60,506 nucleotides of DNA, from assembly GCA_017442535.1 (NCBI GenBank), contig JAFRZL010000004.1:1-60506 (forward strand), read 5' to 3'. Positions 36,387 to 45,504 of the stretch are shown here, one piece after another. The notes below the pieces were generated by a model. That model was not told where the DNA came from, searched no databases, and saw nothing but the letters and a program-made list of their open reading frames with translations. This DNA comes from Bacillota bacterium. GTDB lineage: Bacteria > Bacillota > Clostridia > Lachnospirales > Bianqueaceae. The position numbers and the translations under genes are program-made. The number at the start of each line of letters is the position of its first letter. Position 1 is the first letter of the stretch.

Positions 36387-38006
36387 ATGAAGCTGCTTAG
36401 TTTCCTGATCCGTGTTCTTCGGGATGGAGAGGCCTTCAGCCTGGGTGGTGAGGCGCCTGTTCCCGAAGAACGGGGAGAATTTCGCATTGTCCGGGACCTC
36501 CCGGAGGGGCACCTGGAGAGCGTGACGGCGTCCCTGCCGCTTGGCATCAAGGACGATGAAAAGATCTTCATGAACGGCTATCAGTCCTGGACCTACTGTC
36601 CGGAATATTCGAGGCGCTCTTCGATCCGTCCATACGGGCTGCTGCCGCGCTTCCTGGTCCGGCATTTCCGGCTGGACCGCTACGGAGATTATCACTTCGT
36701 GGATTATGACAGGACACCGGGCCGGACACACGGATTCTCTTACTGCTATTTCCGGCACGGAGATCGCTACCGCCTGTTCGCGTCGCTTGATGAACGCCCG
36801 GGATATACGATCTTCCGCTATGACGCTAACAGCGAAGTCCTGAGCGTGGAGCGCGACTGCGCGGGACTCGCGTGTGGGGGAGAATACCATGCCTTCGACC
36901 TATTCTATGCCGAAGGAAGCGAGGATGAGGTCTTTGACGCATGGTTCGCCGCCATGGGGGCCAGGCCCCGTACCGCTCAGAAAATCGCCGGCTATTCCAG
37001 CTGGTACAACCGCTATCGGAAGATCAGCCGGGAGTCGATCATACAGGATCTGAGCGGATGCGAAAGCATGCTGCAGCCGGGCGACCTTTTCCAGATTGAC
37101 GACGGGTGGGAGCCGTATGTGGGCGACTGGCTGGAGGCGGATGCCGCCAAATTCCCCGCCGGGATGAAGAAAATGGCCGATGCGATCCACGAAAAAGGCT
37201 TCAAAGCCGGCCTGTGGCTCGCACCCTTTGCCGCGCAAAGGGGCTCCGCGCTTCTGGCCGAACATCCTGACTGGTGTCTGCAGCACGACGGCAGAAAGTG
37301 GAGCAGCGGCTGCCAGTGGGGCGGCTTTTACTCGCTGGATATCGACCATCCGGGGGTCATCGCTTATCTGGAGAAAGTTTTTGACCGCGTTTTTGACGAA
37401 TGGGGCTTCGATCTGGTCAAACTGGACTTCCTCTACGCTGCGGCGCCTTTCGGGACGGAGCATGAGACCCGTGGAGGACGCATGATCCGCGCCATGGAGC
37501 TGTTGCGGCGCCTCTGCCGCGACAAACTGATCCTGGGCTGCGGCGTCCCCCTGATGCCCGCCTTCGGCCTCGTGGACTACTGCCGTATCGGCTGCGATGT
37601 CGGCCGGGATTGGGACGACAAGCTCATTATGCACCTGATCAACCGCGAACGTGTCTCCACCAGGCAGTCCCTCGGCAACACCCTTTTCCGCCGAGAGCTG
37701 AACGGCCGCGCCTTCTACAACGACCCGGACGTCTTTTTCCTGCGCGACGAAAACCTGCACCTCAGCGCCCCGCGCAAGAAACTCCTCGCCACACTTAACT
37801 CCCTGCTGGGCGGCGTCCTGCTCCATTCGGACGACATGTCACGCTACAGCGAAGAAGCGAAAGCTCTCTACCGTGAACTGCGGAAGAATCAGTCCGCCGC
37901 GAATGTCCGCGTCCACATTGACGAAGGCAGCCGCCTGACCTATGAACGGGAGGGCCGGCGGATGGAATTACCGCTGGACATCACGGAGCTGCTTTCCCGG
38001 GAATAA
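36387..38006 (+). CDS. GH36-like alpha-galactosidase
   Basis: 539-residue glycosidase without signal peptide. The conserved NGYQSW segment (residues 63-68), QIDDGWE, and the barrel motifs give the nucleophile Asp347 (LVKLDFLYAA) and acid/base Asp404 (CRIGCDVGRDW). It is shorter than the classic 700-residue GH36 enzymes, with a reduced N-terminal beta domain. AAAGGAG precedes the ATG. With the MFS transporter it forms a two-gene glycoside-use operon. A GH36 member acting on other alpha-linked sugars is possible. Confidence 0.85.
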   Translation: MKLLSFLIRVLRDGEAFSLGGEAPVPEERGEFRIVRDLPEGHLESVTASLPLGIKDDEKIFMNGYQSWTYCPEYSRRSSIRPYGLLPRFLVRHFRLDRYGDYHFVDYDRTPGRTHGFSYCYFRHGDRYRLFASLDERPGYTIFRYDANSEVLSVERDCAGLACGGEYHAFDLFYAEGSEDEVFDAWFAAMGARPRTAQKIAGYSSWYNRYRKISRESIIQDLSGCESMLQPGDLFQIDDGWEPYVGDWLEADAAKFPAGMKKMADAIHEKGFKAGLWLAPFAAQRGSALLAEHPDWCLQHDGRKWSSGCQWGGFYSLDIDHPGVIAYLEKVFDRVFDEWGFDLVKLDFLYAAAPFGTEHETRGGRMIRAMELLRRLCRDKLILGCGVPLMPAFGLVDYCRIGCDVGRDWDDKLIMHLINRERVSTRQSLGNTLFRRELNGRAFYNDPDVFFLRDENLHLSAPRKKLLATLNSLLGGVLLHSDDMSRYSEEAKALYRELRKNQSAANVRVHIDEGSRLTYEREGRRMELPLDITELLSRE

Positions 38007-38077
38007 GCCGCCAGGCGCGGAGTGACCACCCGAAAGGAGCCGCTTTTTCCTGCTGTTTCTACTCTGACCGCATTAAA

Positions 38078-38106
38078 AAACCTGCGTGTAATGCTCACGC
38101 AGGTTT
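38078..38106. terminator. Terminator after the GH36 gene
   Basis: AAACCTGCGTG and a nearly matching CTCACGCAGGTTT around a short loop, with A and T runs on both sides; works for either strand. Confidence 0.85.
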
Positions 38107-38118
38107 ATTTCATTTGGA

Positions 38119-38138
38119 TCCTGCGAAGTCTTCGCAGG
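38119..38138 (-). terminator. Hairpin after the CoA-transferase gene
   Basis: CCTGCGAAG-T-CTTCGCAGG inverted repeat just past the CoA-transferase stop codon, followed on the minus strand by AAAT and the hairpin at 38078-38106. Together they separate the convergent genes. Confidence 0.6.
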
Positions 38139-38144
38139 GCTTTT

Positions 38145-39482
38145 TCAGCGTTTATTCGAGCGGCGCCAGATGTGCTGTTTCTCTGCGGCCGCGATCAGGT
38201 CCTCCCGAAAATCGGGGTGGGCGATGCTGATCAGCATTTCCGCACGTTCCCAGTTGGCGCGGCCGGTGAGGTTGACGGCGCCGAATTCGGTAACGACGTA
38301 GTAGGCCTGGCTACGCGGGCTGGTGACGATGTCACCCATGAAGTGGGGGACGATGCGGGAGTGGCGGACGCCTGCTTTGTCCTTGTAGTAGGAGGTCATG
38401 GTGATAAAGGCTTTGCCGCCTTTACTCATCGCGGCGCCTGTCAGGAAGTCGAGCTGACCGCCGGTACCGCTGATCTGACGCATGCCTGCGCTCTCGGAGC
38501 TGATCTGACCGTAGAGGTCGACGGCGATGCAGTTATTGATCGAAATCATGTTGTCGAGGCGGCCGATCGTCTCGGGCGCGTTGACGTATTCCAGGGGGCA
38601 GGCGATGACGCCGGGATTCTGGTCGACCCATTCATACAAGTCTTTGGAACCGAAGGCCATGCCCAGGACACCCTTGCCTCGATCGATGTTTTTAAGCTTG
38701 TTGGTGAGTTTGCCGGCCATGAAGAGGCGGTGGTAGGCGTCGCCGCAGAGTTCGGTATGCATTCCGAGGTCTTTGAGGTCGGATTTGGCGATCTCGGCAC
38801 CGATCACGTTGGGCAGGGAACCGATGCCCAGCTGGAGCGTCGCACCGTCGTGGATGAAGGGCAGAATGTGGCCTGCGATCGCGAGATCTTCAGGAGTCGG
38901 CGGATGGATCGGAAATTCGGGAAGGGGAGGGTGCTCGCCTTCCACTACATAATCGACTTCCGAAATATGGATGCTTTCGTCGAAACCACCCAGGATCCGC
39001 GGCATGTGCTCGTTGACTTCGAGGATGACGACGTCGGCCTTGTCGAGGATGCCTTTGGCAATGCCGGTCGCGCAGGAAAGGTTGAAGTAACCGTGTTTAT
39101 CCATGGGGGTCACGCACATCATCGCGACATTGACGTCCAGGAAATAGTGATAGTAAGGGACGAGGTTGCGGAAAATCATCGGGATGAAATTGCAGAGGCC
39201 GCGGTCGCAGAGCTGGCGTTCATAGGCGGAACAATGCCAGCTGTTATAATAAAAATGCTCGCGGCTGGGGTCTCCCTCGACTGTTTCGAGAGGACCGTTC
39301 AGCAGATTGCCGCGGATCTTAACGTCCCAGAGTTCATCGCGGCGTCTGGCCAGGGCACGGTCCAGCAGAATAGGAAAGCCGACATTGGTCGTATAATCGA
39401 CCCAATCGCCGCTTTTGACGACCCGGACCGCCTCGTCGGGGGTGCGCAGCTTCGCACGATATTCACTATAGAAATCATTCAT
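38145..39482 (-). CDS. Acetyl-CoA hydrolase/transferase-family CoA-transferase
   Basis: 445 residues of the butyryl-CoA:acetate / 4-hydroxybutyrate CoA-transferase family, which swaps CoA between short acids. The N terminus ([24 protein letters not shown]) is very like Clostridia butyryl-CoA:acetate enzymes. [14 protein letters not shown] holds the probable catalytic Glu, and [15 protein letters not shown] is the CoA-site loop. The ATG at 39482 has AAAAGGAGG upstream; the frame before it is noncoding. It is divergent from the sulfoquinovose operon. The exact acid pair is not decided by sequence. Confidence 0.88.
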   Translation of the reverse strand: MNDFYSEYRAKLRTPDEAVRVVKSGDWVDYTTNVGFPILLDRALARRRDELWDVKIRGNLLNGPLETVEGDPSREHFYYNSWHCSAYERQLCDRGLCNFIPMIFRNLVPYYHYFLDVNVAMMCVTPMDKHGYFNLSCATGIAKGILDKADVVILEVNEHMPRILGGFDESIHISEVDYVVEGEHPPLPEFPIHPPTPEDLAIAGHILPFIHDGATLQLGIGSLPNVIGAEIAKSDLKDLGMHTELCGDAYHRLFMAGKLTNKLKNIDRGKGVLGMAFGSKDLYEWVDQNPGVIACPLEYVNAPETIGRLDNMISINNCIAVDLYGQISSESAGMRQISGTGGQLDFLTGAAMSKGGKAFITMTSYYKDKAGVRHSRIVPHFMGDIVTSPRSQAYYVVTEFGAVNLTGRANWERAEMLISIAHPDFREDLIAAAEKQHIWRRSNKR

Positions 39483-39525
39483 GGATGAATGCCTCCTTTT
39501 AATCACCGGTATCGGAACCGGCTTT

Positions 39526-39554
39526 ATCGTACCATGGACGGAGAAAAAAGTCAA
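39526..39554 (-). promoter_or_regulatory. Promoter of the CoA-transferase gene
   Basis: On the minus strand TTGACT (39554-39549), a 17-bp spacer and TACGAT (39531-39526). Confidence 0.65.
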
Positions 39555-39643
39555 TAAACAATCAGCATGCCGGGCATTGACCCAAAACCGTCGCCCGGAT
39601 CGGCCCAATTGTCGATAATAGAAGGCAAATACCGTTCTTTCCC

Positions 39644-39672
39644 TTGAAACGGACGGTAAAATGTGATATACT
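39644..39672 (+). promoter_or_regulatory. Promoter of the sulfoquinovose operon
   Basis: TTGAAA (39644-39649), a 17-bp spacer and extended TGA-TATACT (39667-39672). A loose inverted repeat ACCGTTC / GGACGGT (39631-39637 and 39651-39657) surrounds the -35 box and could be an operator. Confidence 0.75.
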
Positions 39673-39711
39673 GCCTATAATAGTTTTTCCGCATTGAGAG
39701 GAGTATCAGCG

Positions 39712-41676
39712 ATGTTGGACAGTTTAAGGGAGGTCAGGATAGCTGCCGGCGCAGGGGAGTATCATTTTACGATGCAGCGCGGCAGTTTCCGGTACCGGGG
39801 GAAAACCCGCAGGCGGTCCGCGCTTTCCCGGAAAGAAATCAGGGAGAGCGGGGACGGTTTTGATGTCATTCTCGAGAGCCCGAAGAACGGAGAGGAATTT
39901 ATCTGGCGAGTGCGTGAGGCGGACGGCATCATTCGTGCCGAACTGATCCCTCCCGCACAGACGGCGTATAACCGGTTCCGGATCAGTTTCCCGGCCGACC
40001 CTGGGCTGCATATTTACGGATGCGGCGAGCTGCATTCGGTATGGGACCTCGCGGGCGAGAAGGTCCGGATCTTTGTGGCGGAGCACCAGAATGCCAAGCG
40101 GATCAGCCGCAAGATCATCCGCAAAGAAGTGCTGGGGATCACCGACCGCAAGCCGCAGCCGCTTCGGAAATACGAATCCTATTATGCGCAGCCCACTTTC
40201 ACAACGAGCGGGAAGTGGTTTTTCCACGCGGACACCAAAGGTTTCAGTGAATTTGACTTTACAGTTCCCGGGGTGATTACGTTCAGTACTCAGGAGCCGC
40301 CGGTCATTTATATCGGGCAGGCGGATTCGTACGCACACCTGTCAGAAAAACTCACCTCGCTGCTAGGCCGCCAGAGGGCGATGCCCGATTGGGTGTACGA
40401 CGGGGCAATCCTGGCCGTGCAGGGCGGAACGGAAGTGATCGAGAAAAAGATCAAAGCCGCGCGGGAGCACGGTGCGAAAGTCTGCGGCATCTGGTCGCAG
40501 GACTGGTGCGGGTGCCGGCGCACGGGCTTTGGCTATCAGGTCATGTGGAACTGGGAGTGGGACCGGGAGCTGTATCAGGAACTGGACCGCAGAATCCCGG
40601 AATGGAAAGCGGAGGGGATCCGCTTCCTGGGCTATATCAATCCGTTTATGGCGATCGAAAAGGACCTCTACCGTTATGCTTCGGACAGGGGATACTGTGT
40701 CAGGAACAAGCAGGGAGAGGATTATCTGGTAACGATCACGACTTTCCCGGCCGCCATGATCGATCTGACCAATCCCGAGGCATGGGAGTGGTATAAAGGC
40801 GTGATCAAGAAGAATATGATCGGACTGGGTCTGGGCGGATGGATGGCGGATTTTGGCGAATACCTGCCGACCGACTGCGTCCTGCATTCCGGGGAAGATC
40901 CGGAGTTCCTGCATAACCGGTGGCCGGCGCTTTGGGCGCAGCTTAATGCGGAGGCGGTCCGCGAGGCCGGCAAGGAGGATGAGGTTTTCTTCTTTACCCG
41001 GGCCGGCTATACCGGGACGCCGCGGTACTCACCCATGATGTGGACCGGGGATCAGCATGTGGACTGGTCCGTGGATGACGGGATGCCTTCGGTGATTCCC
41101 GCCACGCTGTCGCTTGCGATGAGCGGATTCGGCATTACACATTCGGATGTCGGAGGCTACACGACGATCTCGCGGATGACCCGGAGTAAAGAGCTGCTGC
41201 TGCGGTGGGAGGAAATGAATATCTTCTCGCCCCTGTACCGCTTCCATGAAGGAAACCAGCCCTCGCGGAACGTCCAGTTCGACGGGGATGAAGAGCTGCT
41301 GGAGCATCTGGGCCGCTGCAGCCGGCTGCACACCGCGCTGAAGCCCTACCTGAAGGAGCTGGAGCAGGAGAATACGCGCTGCGGGACCCCCGTCATGCGG
41401 CCGCTCTTCTATCACTATGAGGAGGAGAGGGCTTATACGGACAGCACGGAGTACCTGCTGGGGAAGGATGTTCTGGTTGCCCCCGTTCTGCAGGAAGGCG
41501 CCGCCGGACGGGATGTCTGGCTGCCGGAGGACCGGTGGGTCCAGCTCTTTACCGGGCGCGAGTACGGAGGCGGACAGCATTATATCGAGGCGCCCATCGG
41601 GCGTCCGCCGGTCTTTATACGTCAGGAAAGCCATGTTTTATCATACATAAATGATTTTCTTAAGGAGGTTTTGTGA
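39712..41676 (+). CDS. sftG: Sulfoquinovosidase-type GH31 enzyme
   Basis: Frees sulfoquinovose from its glycosides. The 654-residue protein aligns with E. coli YihQ without gaps over the core: Q237, Q263, W279, D380 (nucleophile, GGWMADFGEYLPTD), D447 (acid/base, WTGDQHVDW) and Y483 all sit 25 positions before YihQ Q262, Q288, W304, D405, D472 and Y508. The one difference is Gln276 where YihQ has the sulfonate-binding Arg301. No signal peptide, so it is cytosolic. I chose the ATG at 39712 (GAGAGGAG upstream) over a TTG at 39694. It leads a five-gene operon. Confidence 0.88.
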   Translation: MLDSLREVRIAAGAGEYHFTMQRGSFRYRGKTRRRSALSRKEIRESGDGFDVILESPKNGEEFIWRVREADGIIRAELIPPAQTAYNRFRISFPADPGLHIYGCGELHSVWDLAGEKVRIFVAEHQNAKRISRKIIRKEVLGITDRKPQPLRKYESYYAQPTFTTSGKWFFHADTKGFSEFDFTVPGVITFSTQEPPVIYIGQADSYAHLSEKLTSLLGRQRAMPDWVYDGAILAVQGGTEVIEKKIKAAREHGAKVCGIWSQDWCGCRRTGFGYQVMWNWEWDRELYQELDRRIPEWKAEGIRFLGYINPFMAIEKDLYRYASDRGYCVRNKQGEDYLVTITTFPAAMIDLTNPEAWEWYKGVIKKNMIGLGLGGWMADFGEYLPTDCVLHSGEDPEFLHNRWPALWAQLNAEAVREAGKEDEVFFFTRAGYTGTPRYSPMMWTGDQHVDWSVDDGMPSVIPATLSLAMSGFGITHSDVGGYTTISRMTRSKELLLRWEEMNIFSPLYRFHEGNQPSRNVQFDGDEELLEHLGRCSRLHTALKPYLKELEQENTRCGTPVMRPLFYHYEEERAYTDSTEYLLGKDVLVAPVLQEGAAGRDVWLPEDRWVQLFTGREYGGGQHYIEAPIGRPPVFIRQESHVLSYINDFLKEVL

Positions 41677-42359
41677 TGAAATATTTTTTGGACAGTGCCA
41701 AGCTGGACGAGATCGACCAGGCGTACAATTCTTTCGGAATTGACGGCATTACCACGAACCCGAGGCATATCATGCTTTCGGGAAAGCCCTTTATGACGGC
41801 GATTACGGATATTGCCGCATGGGTCAGACAGCAGGGCCTGGAGGGCATTGAGAGATTCCCGGTTTCGGTCGAGATCGATCCGTATCTGGAGGAAACAGAG
41901 GCAATGGTGGAGGCTGCCCGCAGGATCGCCGCGATCTCTCCGAATTTTGCCATCAAGATCCCCTGCATCCCATCCGGGATCGCGGCTTCCCGCCGGCTGG
42001 AGGCGGAGGGCATCCGCACGAATGTTACTCTGGTCTTTTCTCCGGCGCAGGCCCTTTTCGCAGCCCGGAACGGCGCGCTCTTTGTCTCGCCCTTCATCGG
42101 CTGGAAAGAGGCGAACGGGGAGGATACCAGACAGTATATTCAGGATATTGTGGATATCTACATGAATTACGGTTACTACGGCAAGACGCAGATCATCTGC
42201 GCAGCGATAAGAACGGGCAGGCAGATGGTGGACTGTGCCGTGGCCGGCGCCGATATCGTTACCGCAGGGCTTGAAGTATATAAAGATGCGATGATGCATC
42301 CCTACACGCGCCAGGGCATGGACGTTTTCAGAAATGCCTGGGATCATACGGCCAAATAA
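41676..42359 (+). CDS. sftT: Sulfofructose transaldolase (TAL/FSA fold)
   Basis: In the sulfo-TAL route this enzyme moves the C3 part of 6-deoxy-6-sulfofructose to glyceraldehyde-3-phosphate, giving fructose-6-phosphate and sulfolactaldehyde. The 227-residue size is that of the small transaldolase/fructose-6-phosphate aldolase group. The Schiff-base lysine is Lys94 (NFAIKIPCIPSG); Asp6 (FLDSA) and Asn28 (TTNPR) complete the site. It overlaps the stop of the sulfoquinovosidase gene by one base (TGATG), with AAGGAGG upstream. An ordinary aldolase role cannot be excluded by sequence alone; the context decides. Confidence 0.87.
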   Translation: MKYFLDSAKLDEIDQAYNSFGIDGITTNPRHIMLSGKPFMTAITDIAAWVRQQGLEGIERFPVSVEIDPYLEETEAMVEAARRIAAISPNFAIKIPCIPSGIAASRRLEAEGIRTNVTLVFSPAQALFAARNGALFVSPFIGWKEANGEDTRQYIQDIVDIYMNYGYYGKTQIICAAIRTGRQMVDCAVAGADIVTAGLEVYKDAMMHPYTRQGMDVFRNAWDHTAK

Positions 42360-42370
42360 AGGAGCAGCTT

Positions 42371-43234
42371 ATGAAAATCGGTTTTGTGGGACTGGGCATC
42401 ATGGGAGAATCCATGTGCGCCAATATTATTCAGAAGCATGATGACAAGGTATATGTCTATGACGTTGTTCCCGAGAAGACCGCAAAGCTTGCGGCACTCG
42501 GGGCCGTTCCCTGTGGCAGTGCGCGCGAAGTGGCGGAGGAGGCCGGCGTTTTTATCACGATGGTTCCCAAGTCCGAGCATTCCCGGACCGTCTATGAGGA
42601 GATCCTCCCGGCGCTCGGTCCCGGGAAAATCTGCATCGACATGAGCACGATCGATCCGGCTGTCTCCGTGGAACTCGCTGAAATGGTGCGCCGGACAGGA
42701 GCCGAATTCCTGGACGCGCCTGTCGTCAAGAGCAAACCGGCGGCGATCGCCGGCAAGCTGGGCATCTATGTCGGCGGCTCCGAGGAAGCTTATGAGAAAA
42801 TCCGCCCCATCCTGGCCTACATGGGCGAGAATATCATCCGCCTGGGCGGCAACGGCAAGGGTCTGGTCATGAAGATCTGCCATAACGCTCTGGTATCCCA
42901 GATCCAGAACGGTGTGAACGAGACCGCGACGCTGGCTGGACTTAACGGCATCGATATCCTGACCTATGCCAAGGCGATCTCTTACGGCGGGGCGGGCAAC
43001 TGGTATCTTGATTCCAAGAAAGATGCCCTGTCAAGAGAAGACTATACCACGGCCTTCTCGATCGAGAATGAGCACAAAGATGTCCATATCTGCCTGAATC
43101 TGGCCCGGGAGAGCGGGCTGTGGATGCCCGGCGAAGAGAACGCGGCCAGGGTCTATGACAAAGCGATGGAGCAGGGGATCGGTAAAGAAGATTTCAGCGC
43201 AACGATGAAGGTGGTCCGCGCGGGAAAGGCGTAA
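42371..43234 (+). CDS. Sulfolactaldehyde reductase-like dehydrogenase
   Basis: Beta-hydroxyacid dehydrogenase of 287 residues, similar to YihU, which reduces sulfolactaldehyde to dihydroxypropane sulfonate (DHPS) with NADH. The Rossmann motif is GFVGLGIMGESM, and the catalytic lysine is Lys168 (GLVMKICHN). The substrate loop reads DAPVVKSKPAAIAG, not the DAPVSGG of hydroxyisobutyrate enzymes nor the VGRTS of E. coli YihU; Lys120 or Lys122 could take the place of Arg123. AAAGGAG lies 8 bp before the ATG, 11 bp after the transaldolase gene. Confidence 0.82.
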   Translation: MKIGFVGLGIMGESMCANIIQKHDDKVYVYDVVPEKTAKLAALGAVPCGSAREVAEEAGVFITMVPKSEHSRTVYEEILPALGPGKICIDMSTIDPAVSVELAEMVRRTGAEFLDAPVVKSKPAAIAGKLGIYVGGSEEAYEKIRPILAYMGENIIRLGGNGKGLVMKICHNALVSQIQNGVNETATLAGLNGIDILTYAKAISYGGAGNWYLDSKKDALSREDYTTAFSIENEHKDVHICLNLARESGLWMPGEENAARVYDKAMEQGIGKEDFSATMKVVRAGKA

Positions 43235-43249
43235 CAGGCGGTCGGCTGT

Positions 43250-43987
43250 ATGGAGTATCTGTTATTCTACCTGACGATTTTTCTGACGCATATTATTCAG
43301 GGAATCACCGGTTTTGCCGGGACGCTTCTGGCCATGCCGCTCTCCCTCCGCCTGGTGGGCATGGGGACGGCCGTTCCGGTTCTGAACGGACTGGGTCTCG
43401 CAAGTGGGATCTATGTCTGGCTGGGTAACCGGAAATGGGTCGACCGGCATGAACTGATCCGGGCTCTGGTTGTCATGATTCCGGCCATGCTGCTTGGCGC
43501 GGCGCTGCGGAGCCTCCTCGCGGGAGAGCAGCGGACGCTGTATTATATCCTGGGCGGCATTGTGCTGGCCCTGGCCATCAAGGGGATCATCGAGACCTTC
43601 CTGATCCGATCGGACGGAAAGCCGAAACGTCTGCCACCCGTTCTTGCCTATGGCTCGCTGGCACTTGCAGGCATAGTGCACGGGCTTTTTGTTTGCGGAG
43701 GACCGCTGCTGATCATCTATCTGGCGGACCGCCTGCGGCAGAAAGAAGCCTTCCGGGCGACCCTTTCCACGATCTGGATCTTTCTGAATGGGATCCTGCT
43801 GATCACCCAGATCATCGCGGGGGACTGGACCCTGCGGCTCCTCGGAGTGCAGCTTACCGCACTGCCGGTGCTCTTCCTTGCAATGGCGATCGGCAGTCTC
43901 CTGTACCGGAAAATGAACCAGCGACTGTTTATGATCATTACGTATATTCTGCTCCTGTTCTCGGGAATCAGCCTGTTTCTGAAATAA
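43250..43987 (+). CDS. TauE/SafE-family sulfonate exporter
   Basis: 245 residues with about 7-8 membrane helices. The repeated TauE pattern is visible in IIQGITGFAGTLLAMPL near the N terminus and ALAGIVHGLFVCGGPLLIIYL in the second half. This family exports organosulfonates, including DHPS or sulfolactate in sulfoglycolysis operons, and here it follows the sulfolactaldehyde reductase by 15 bp. The ribosome site is weak. Export of DHPS is inferred from context. Confidence 0.85.
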   Translation: MEYLLFYLTIFLTHIIQGITGFAGTLLAMPLSLRLVGMGTAVPVLNGLGLASGIYVWLGNRKWVDRHELIRALVVMIPAMLLGAALRSLLAGEQRTLYYILGGIVLALAIKGIIETFLIRSDGKPKRLPPVLAYGSLALAGIVHGLFVCGGPLLIIYLADRLRQKEAFRATLSTIWIFLNGILLITQIIAGDWTLRLLGVQLTALPVLFLAMAIGSLLYRKMNQRLFMIITYILLLFSGISLFLK

Positions 43988-44038
43988 ATCCCGGCGGGCG
44001 GCAAGCCGGCGGATGCCGGAGAAAAGAGGTTTTTGACA

Positions 44039-45382
44039 ATGAAAGAGTTTCAAGTCGCGTATCTGCCGATCGGTGTACCGACGTTTCACTTGGAGAGTGC
44101 CGGGAGAGCCTTTGAGGACTCGGCAGCTTTACTGAGAAGCATTTGTCCCGGGACGCGGGTTCCGGACGAAATGCTGCTATCCACAGCCAAACTGGAGGCT
44201 TTCGCGGATACATTGGAGCCCGATCTGATCGTGCTGCAGAATGTGACTTTTGCGAATGCGGCCTATGCGCAGGAGGTGCTCCACCGGTTCCCGGACACAC
44301 CGGTTCTGCTGTGGGCACTCAGAGAGCCGGTGATCGACGGCGGGCGGCTGCGGCTGAATTCGCTGACCGGCGCCTATTCCGCTGCCAATACGATCCGGCA
44401 GTTCCGCGAAGGTCCGGTGGAATTTGTCTTCGGTTCGCCGCTTGAAAAAGAAGTCGTCCGCAAGATCACGGCGGCGGTGGAGGCGGCCCGGCTGCGGCTG
44501 AATCTGCGGTCTCTCAGGCTTGCTGCCATCGGCCATACGCCCCAGGGTTTTGGATTCGGACGTGCTATGGATGCCGAGATGCAGAAAGTCTTCGGCGTGC
44601 ATCTGGAATCCATCGAGGCACGTGAGCTGATCGAAAAGGCCAAGGCCTATACGGATGAAGAATGTGCGGCCTACCTGGAGGATGCTTTCAGACGGACAGC
44701 GGGGCTTGAAAAGATCCCGGAGCGGAATCAGAAGGACTTTGCGCGGCTCTATAAGGCCTATTCGGACTATCTGCGCGAGAACCGGATCGGCGCCTTCGCT
44801 TCTCGCTGCTGGCCCGATTTCTTTACTTCATTCGGCACGCCCGTCTGCATGGTGCTCAGCATTCTGAACGATCTGGGGATCGCCGCGAGCTGCGAGACCG
44901 ACACCTACGGCGCGCTGTCCATGTATATGGGAATGCAGCTGACAGGGCGCCCCGCGTTTTTCGGAGACCCGGTTTCACTTGATGAAAAGGAAAACACGAT
45001 CACCTTCTGGCATTGCGGGATGGCTCCATGTTCACTGGCACGCGAGGATACGGGCGCAGAAGTCGGCACGCATTGCAACCGGCACATAGGCCCAACGATG
45101 GAATTCGGCTGCAAGGCCGCGCCCCACATCACGATCTTCCGCGTCGGAAGGGCACCTGACGGCAGCTTCCGTTTCCTGATCGCCTCTGGCAAAGCCCTGG
45201 ATAAAGCAAAGCAGTTCCTGGGCACTTCGGTTTCGGTGCAGACGGACGCCGATGCCGCATCGATCGTCCGCCGGACCGTGGAAGAAGGCTGGGAACCGCA
45301 TTATGCCGTGCTTTACGGCGATGCGGCCGACAGCCTGGAAATCCTGGGACATATGCTGCATATCGAAGTCCGCAGGTTTTGA
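44039..45382 (+). CDS. sftI: Sulfoquinovose isomerase, L-fucose-isomerase-like
   Basis: 447-residue protein of the L-fucose/L-arabinose isomerase group (COG2407-like). In sulfo-TAL operons a member of this group converts sulfoquinovose to sulfofructose. Likely metal ligands are Glu and Asp in ASCETDTYGAL and the His in FWHCGMAPCSL; SRCWPDFFTSFGTPVC is the conserved turn. AAGAGG lies 9 bp before the ATG at 44039; a TTG at 44033 is less likely. It closes the operon. It lacks similarity to the YihS isomerase of the E. coli pathway. Confidence 0.83.
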   Translation: MKEFQVAYLPIGVPTFHLESAGRAFEDSAALLRSICPGTRVPDEMLLSTAKLEAFADTLEPDLIVLQNVTFANAAYAQEVLHRFPDTPVLLWALREPVIDGGRLRLNSLTGAYSAANTIRQFREGPVEFVFGSPLEKEVVRKITAAVEAARLRLNLRSLRLAAIGHTPQGFGFGRAMDAEMQKVFGVHLESIEARELIEKAKAYTDEECAAYLEDAFRRTAGLEKIPERNQKDFARLYKAYSDYLRENRIGAFASRCWPDFFTSFGTPVCMVLSILNDLGIAASCETDTYGALSMYMGMQLTGRPAFFGDPVSLDEKENTITFWHCGMAPCSLAREDTGAEVGTHCNRHIGPTMEFGCKAAPHITIFRVGRAPDGSFRFLIASGKALDKAKQFLGTSVSVQTDADAASIVRRTVEEGWEPHYAVLYGDAADSLEILGHMLHIEVRRF

Positions 45383-45425
45383 GCGTTCAGAGTACCGTTG
45401 CTTTTGAAATAATCTCACGAAAATA

Positions 45426-45454
45426 TTGCACCCCGGCCGGAAATGGAGTATAAT
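45426..45454 (+). promoter_or_regulatory. Promoter of glsB
   Basis: TTGCAC (45426-45431), a 17-bp spacer and TATAAT (45449-45454). Confidence 0.78.
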
Positions 45455-45504
45455 TATTATGGGGTGAGAGTTGCCCCAAGCAAATCCACTATCGGAGGTA
45501 CATT

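Noticed and set aside
39644..39660. Catabolite (cre) site at the sulfoquinovose promoter
   Set aside because: TTGAAACGGACGG resembles a cre box but lacks one base between AA and CG, so it does not fit the consensus.
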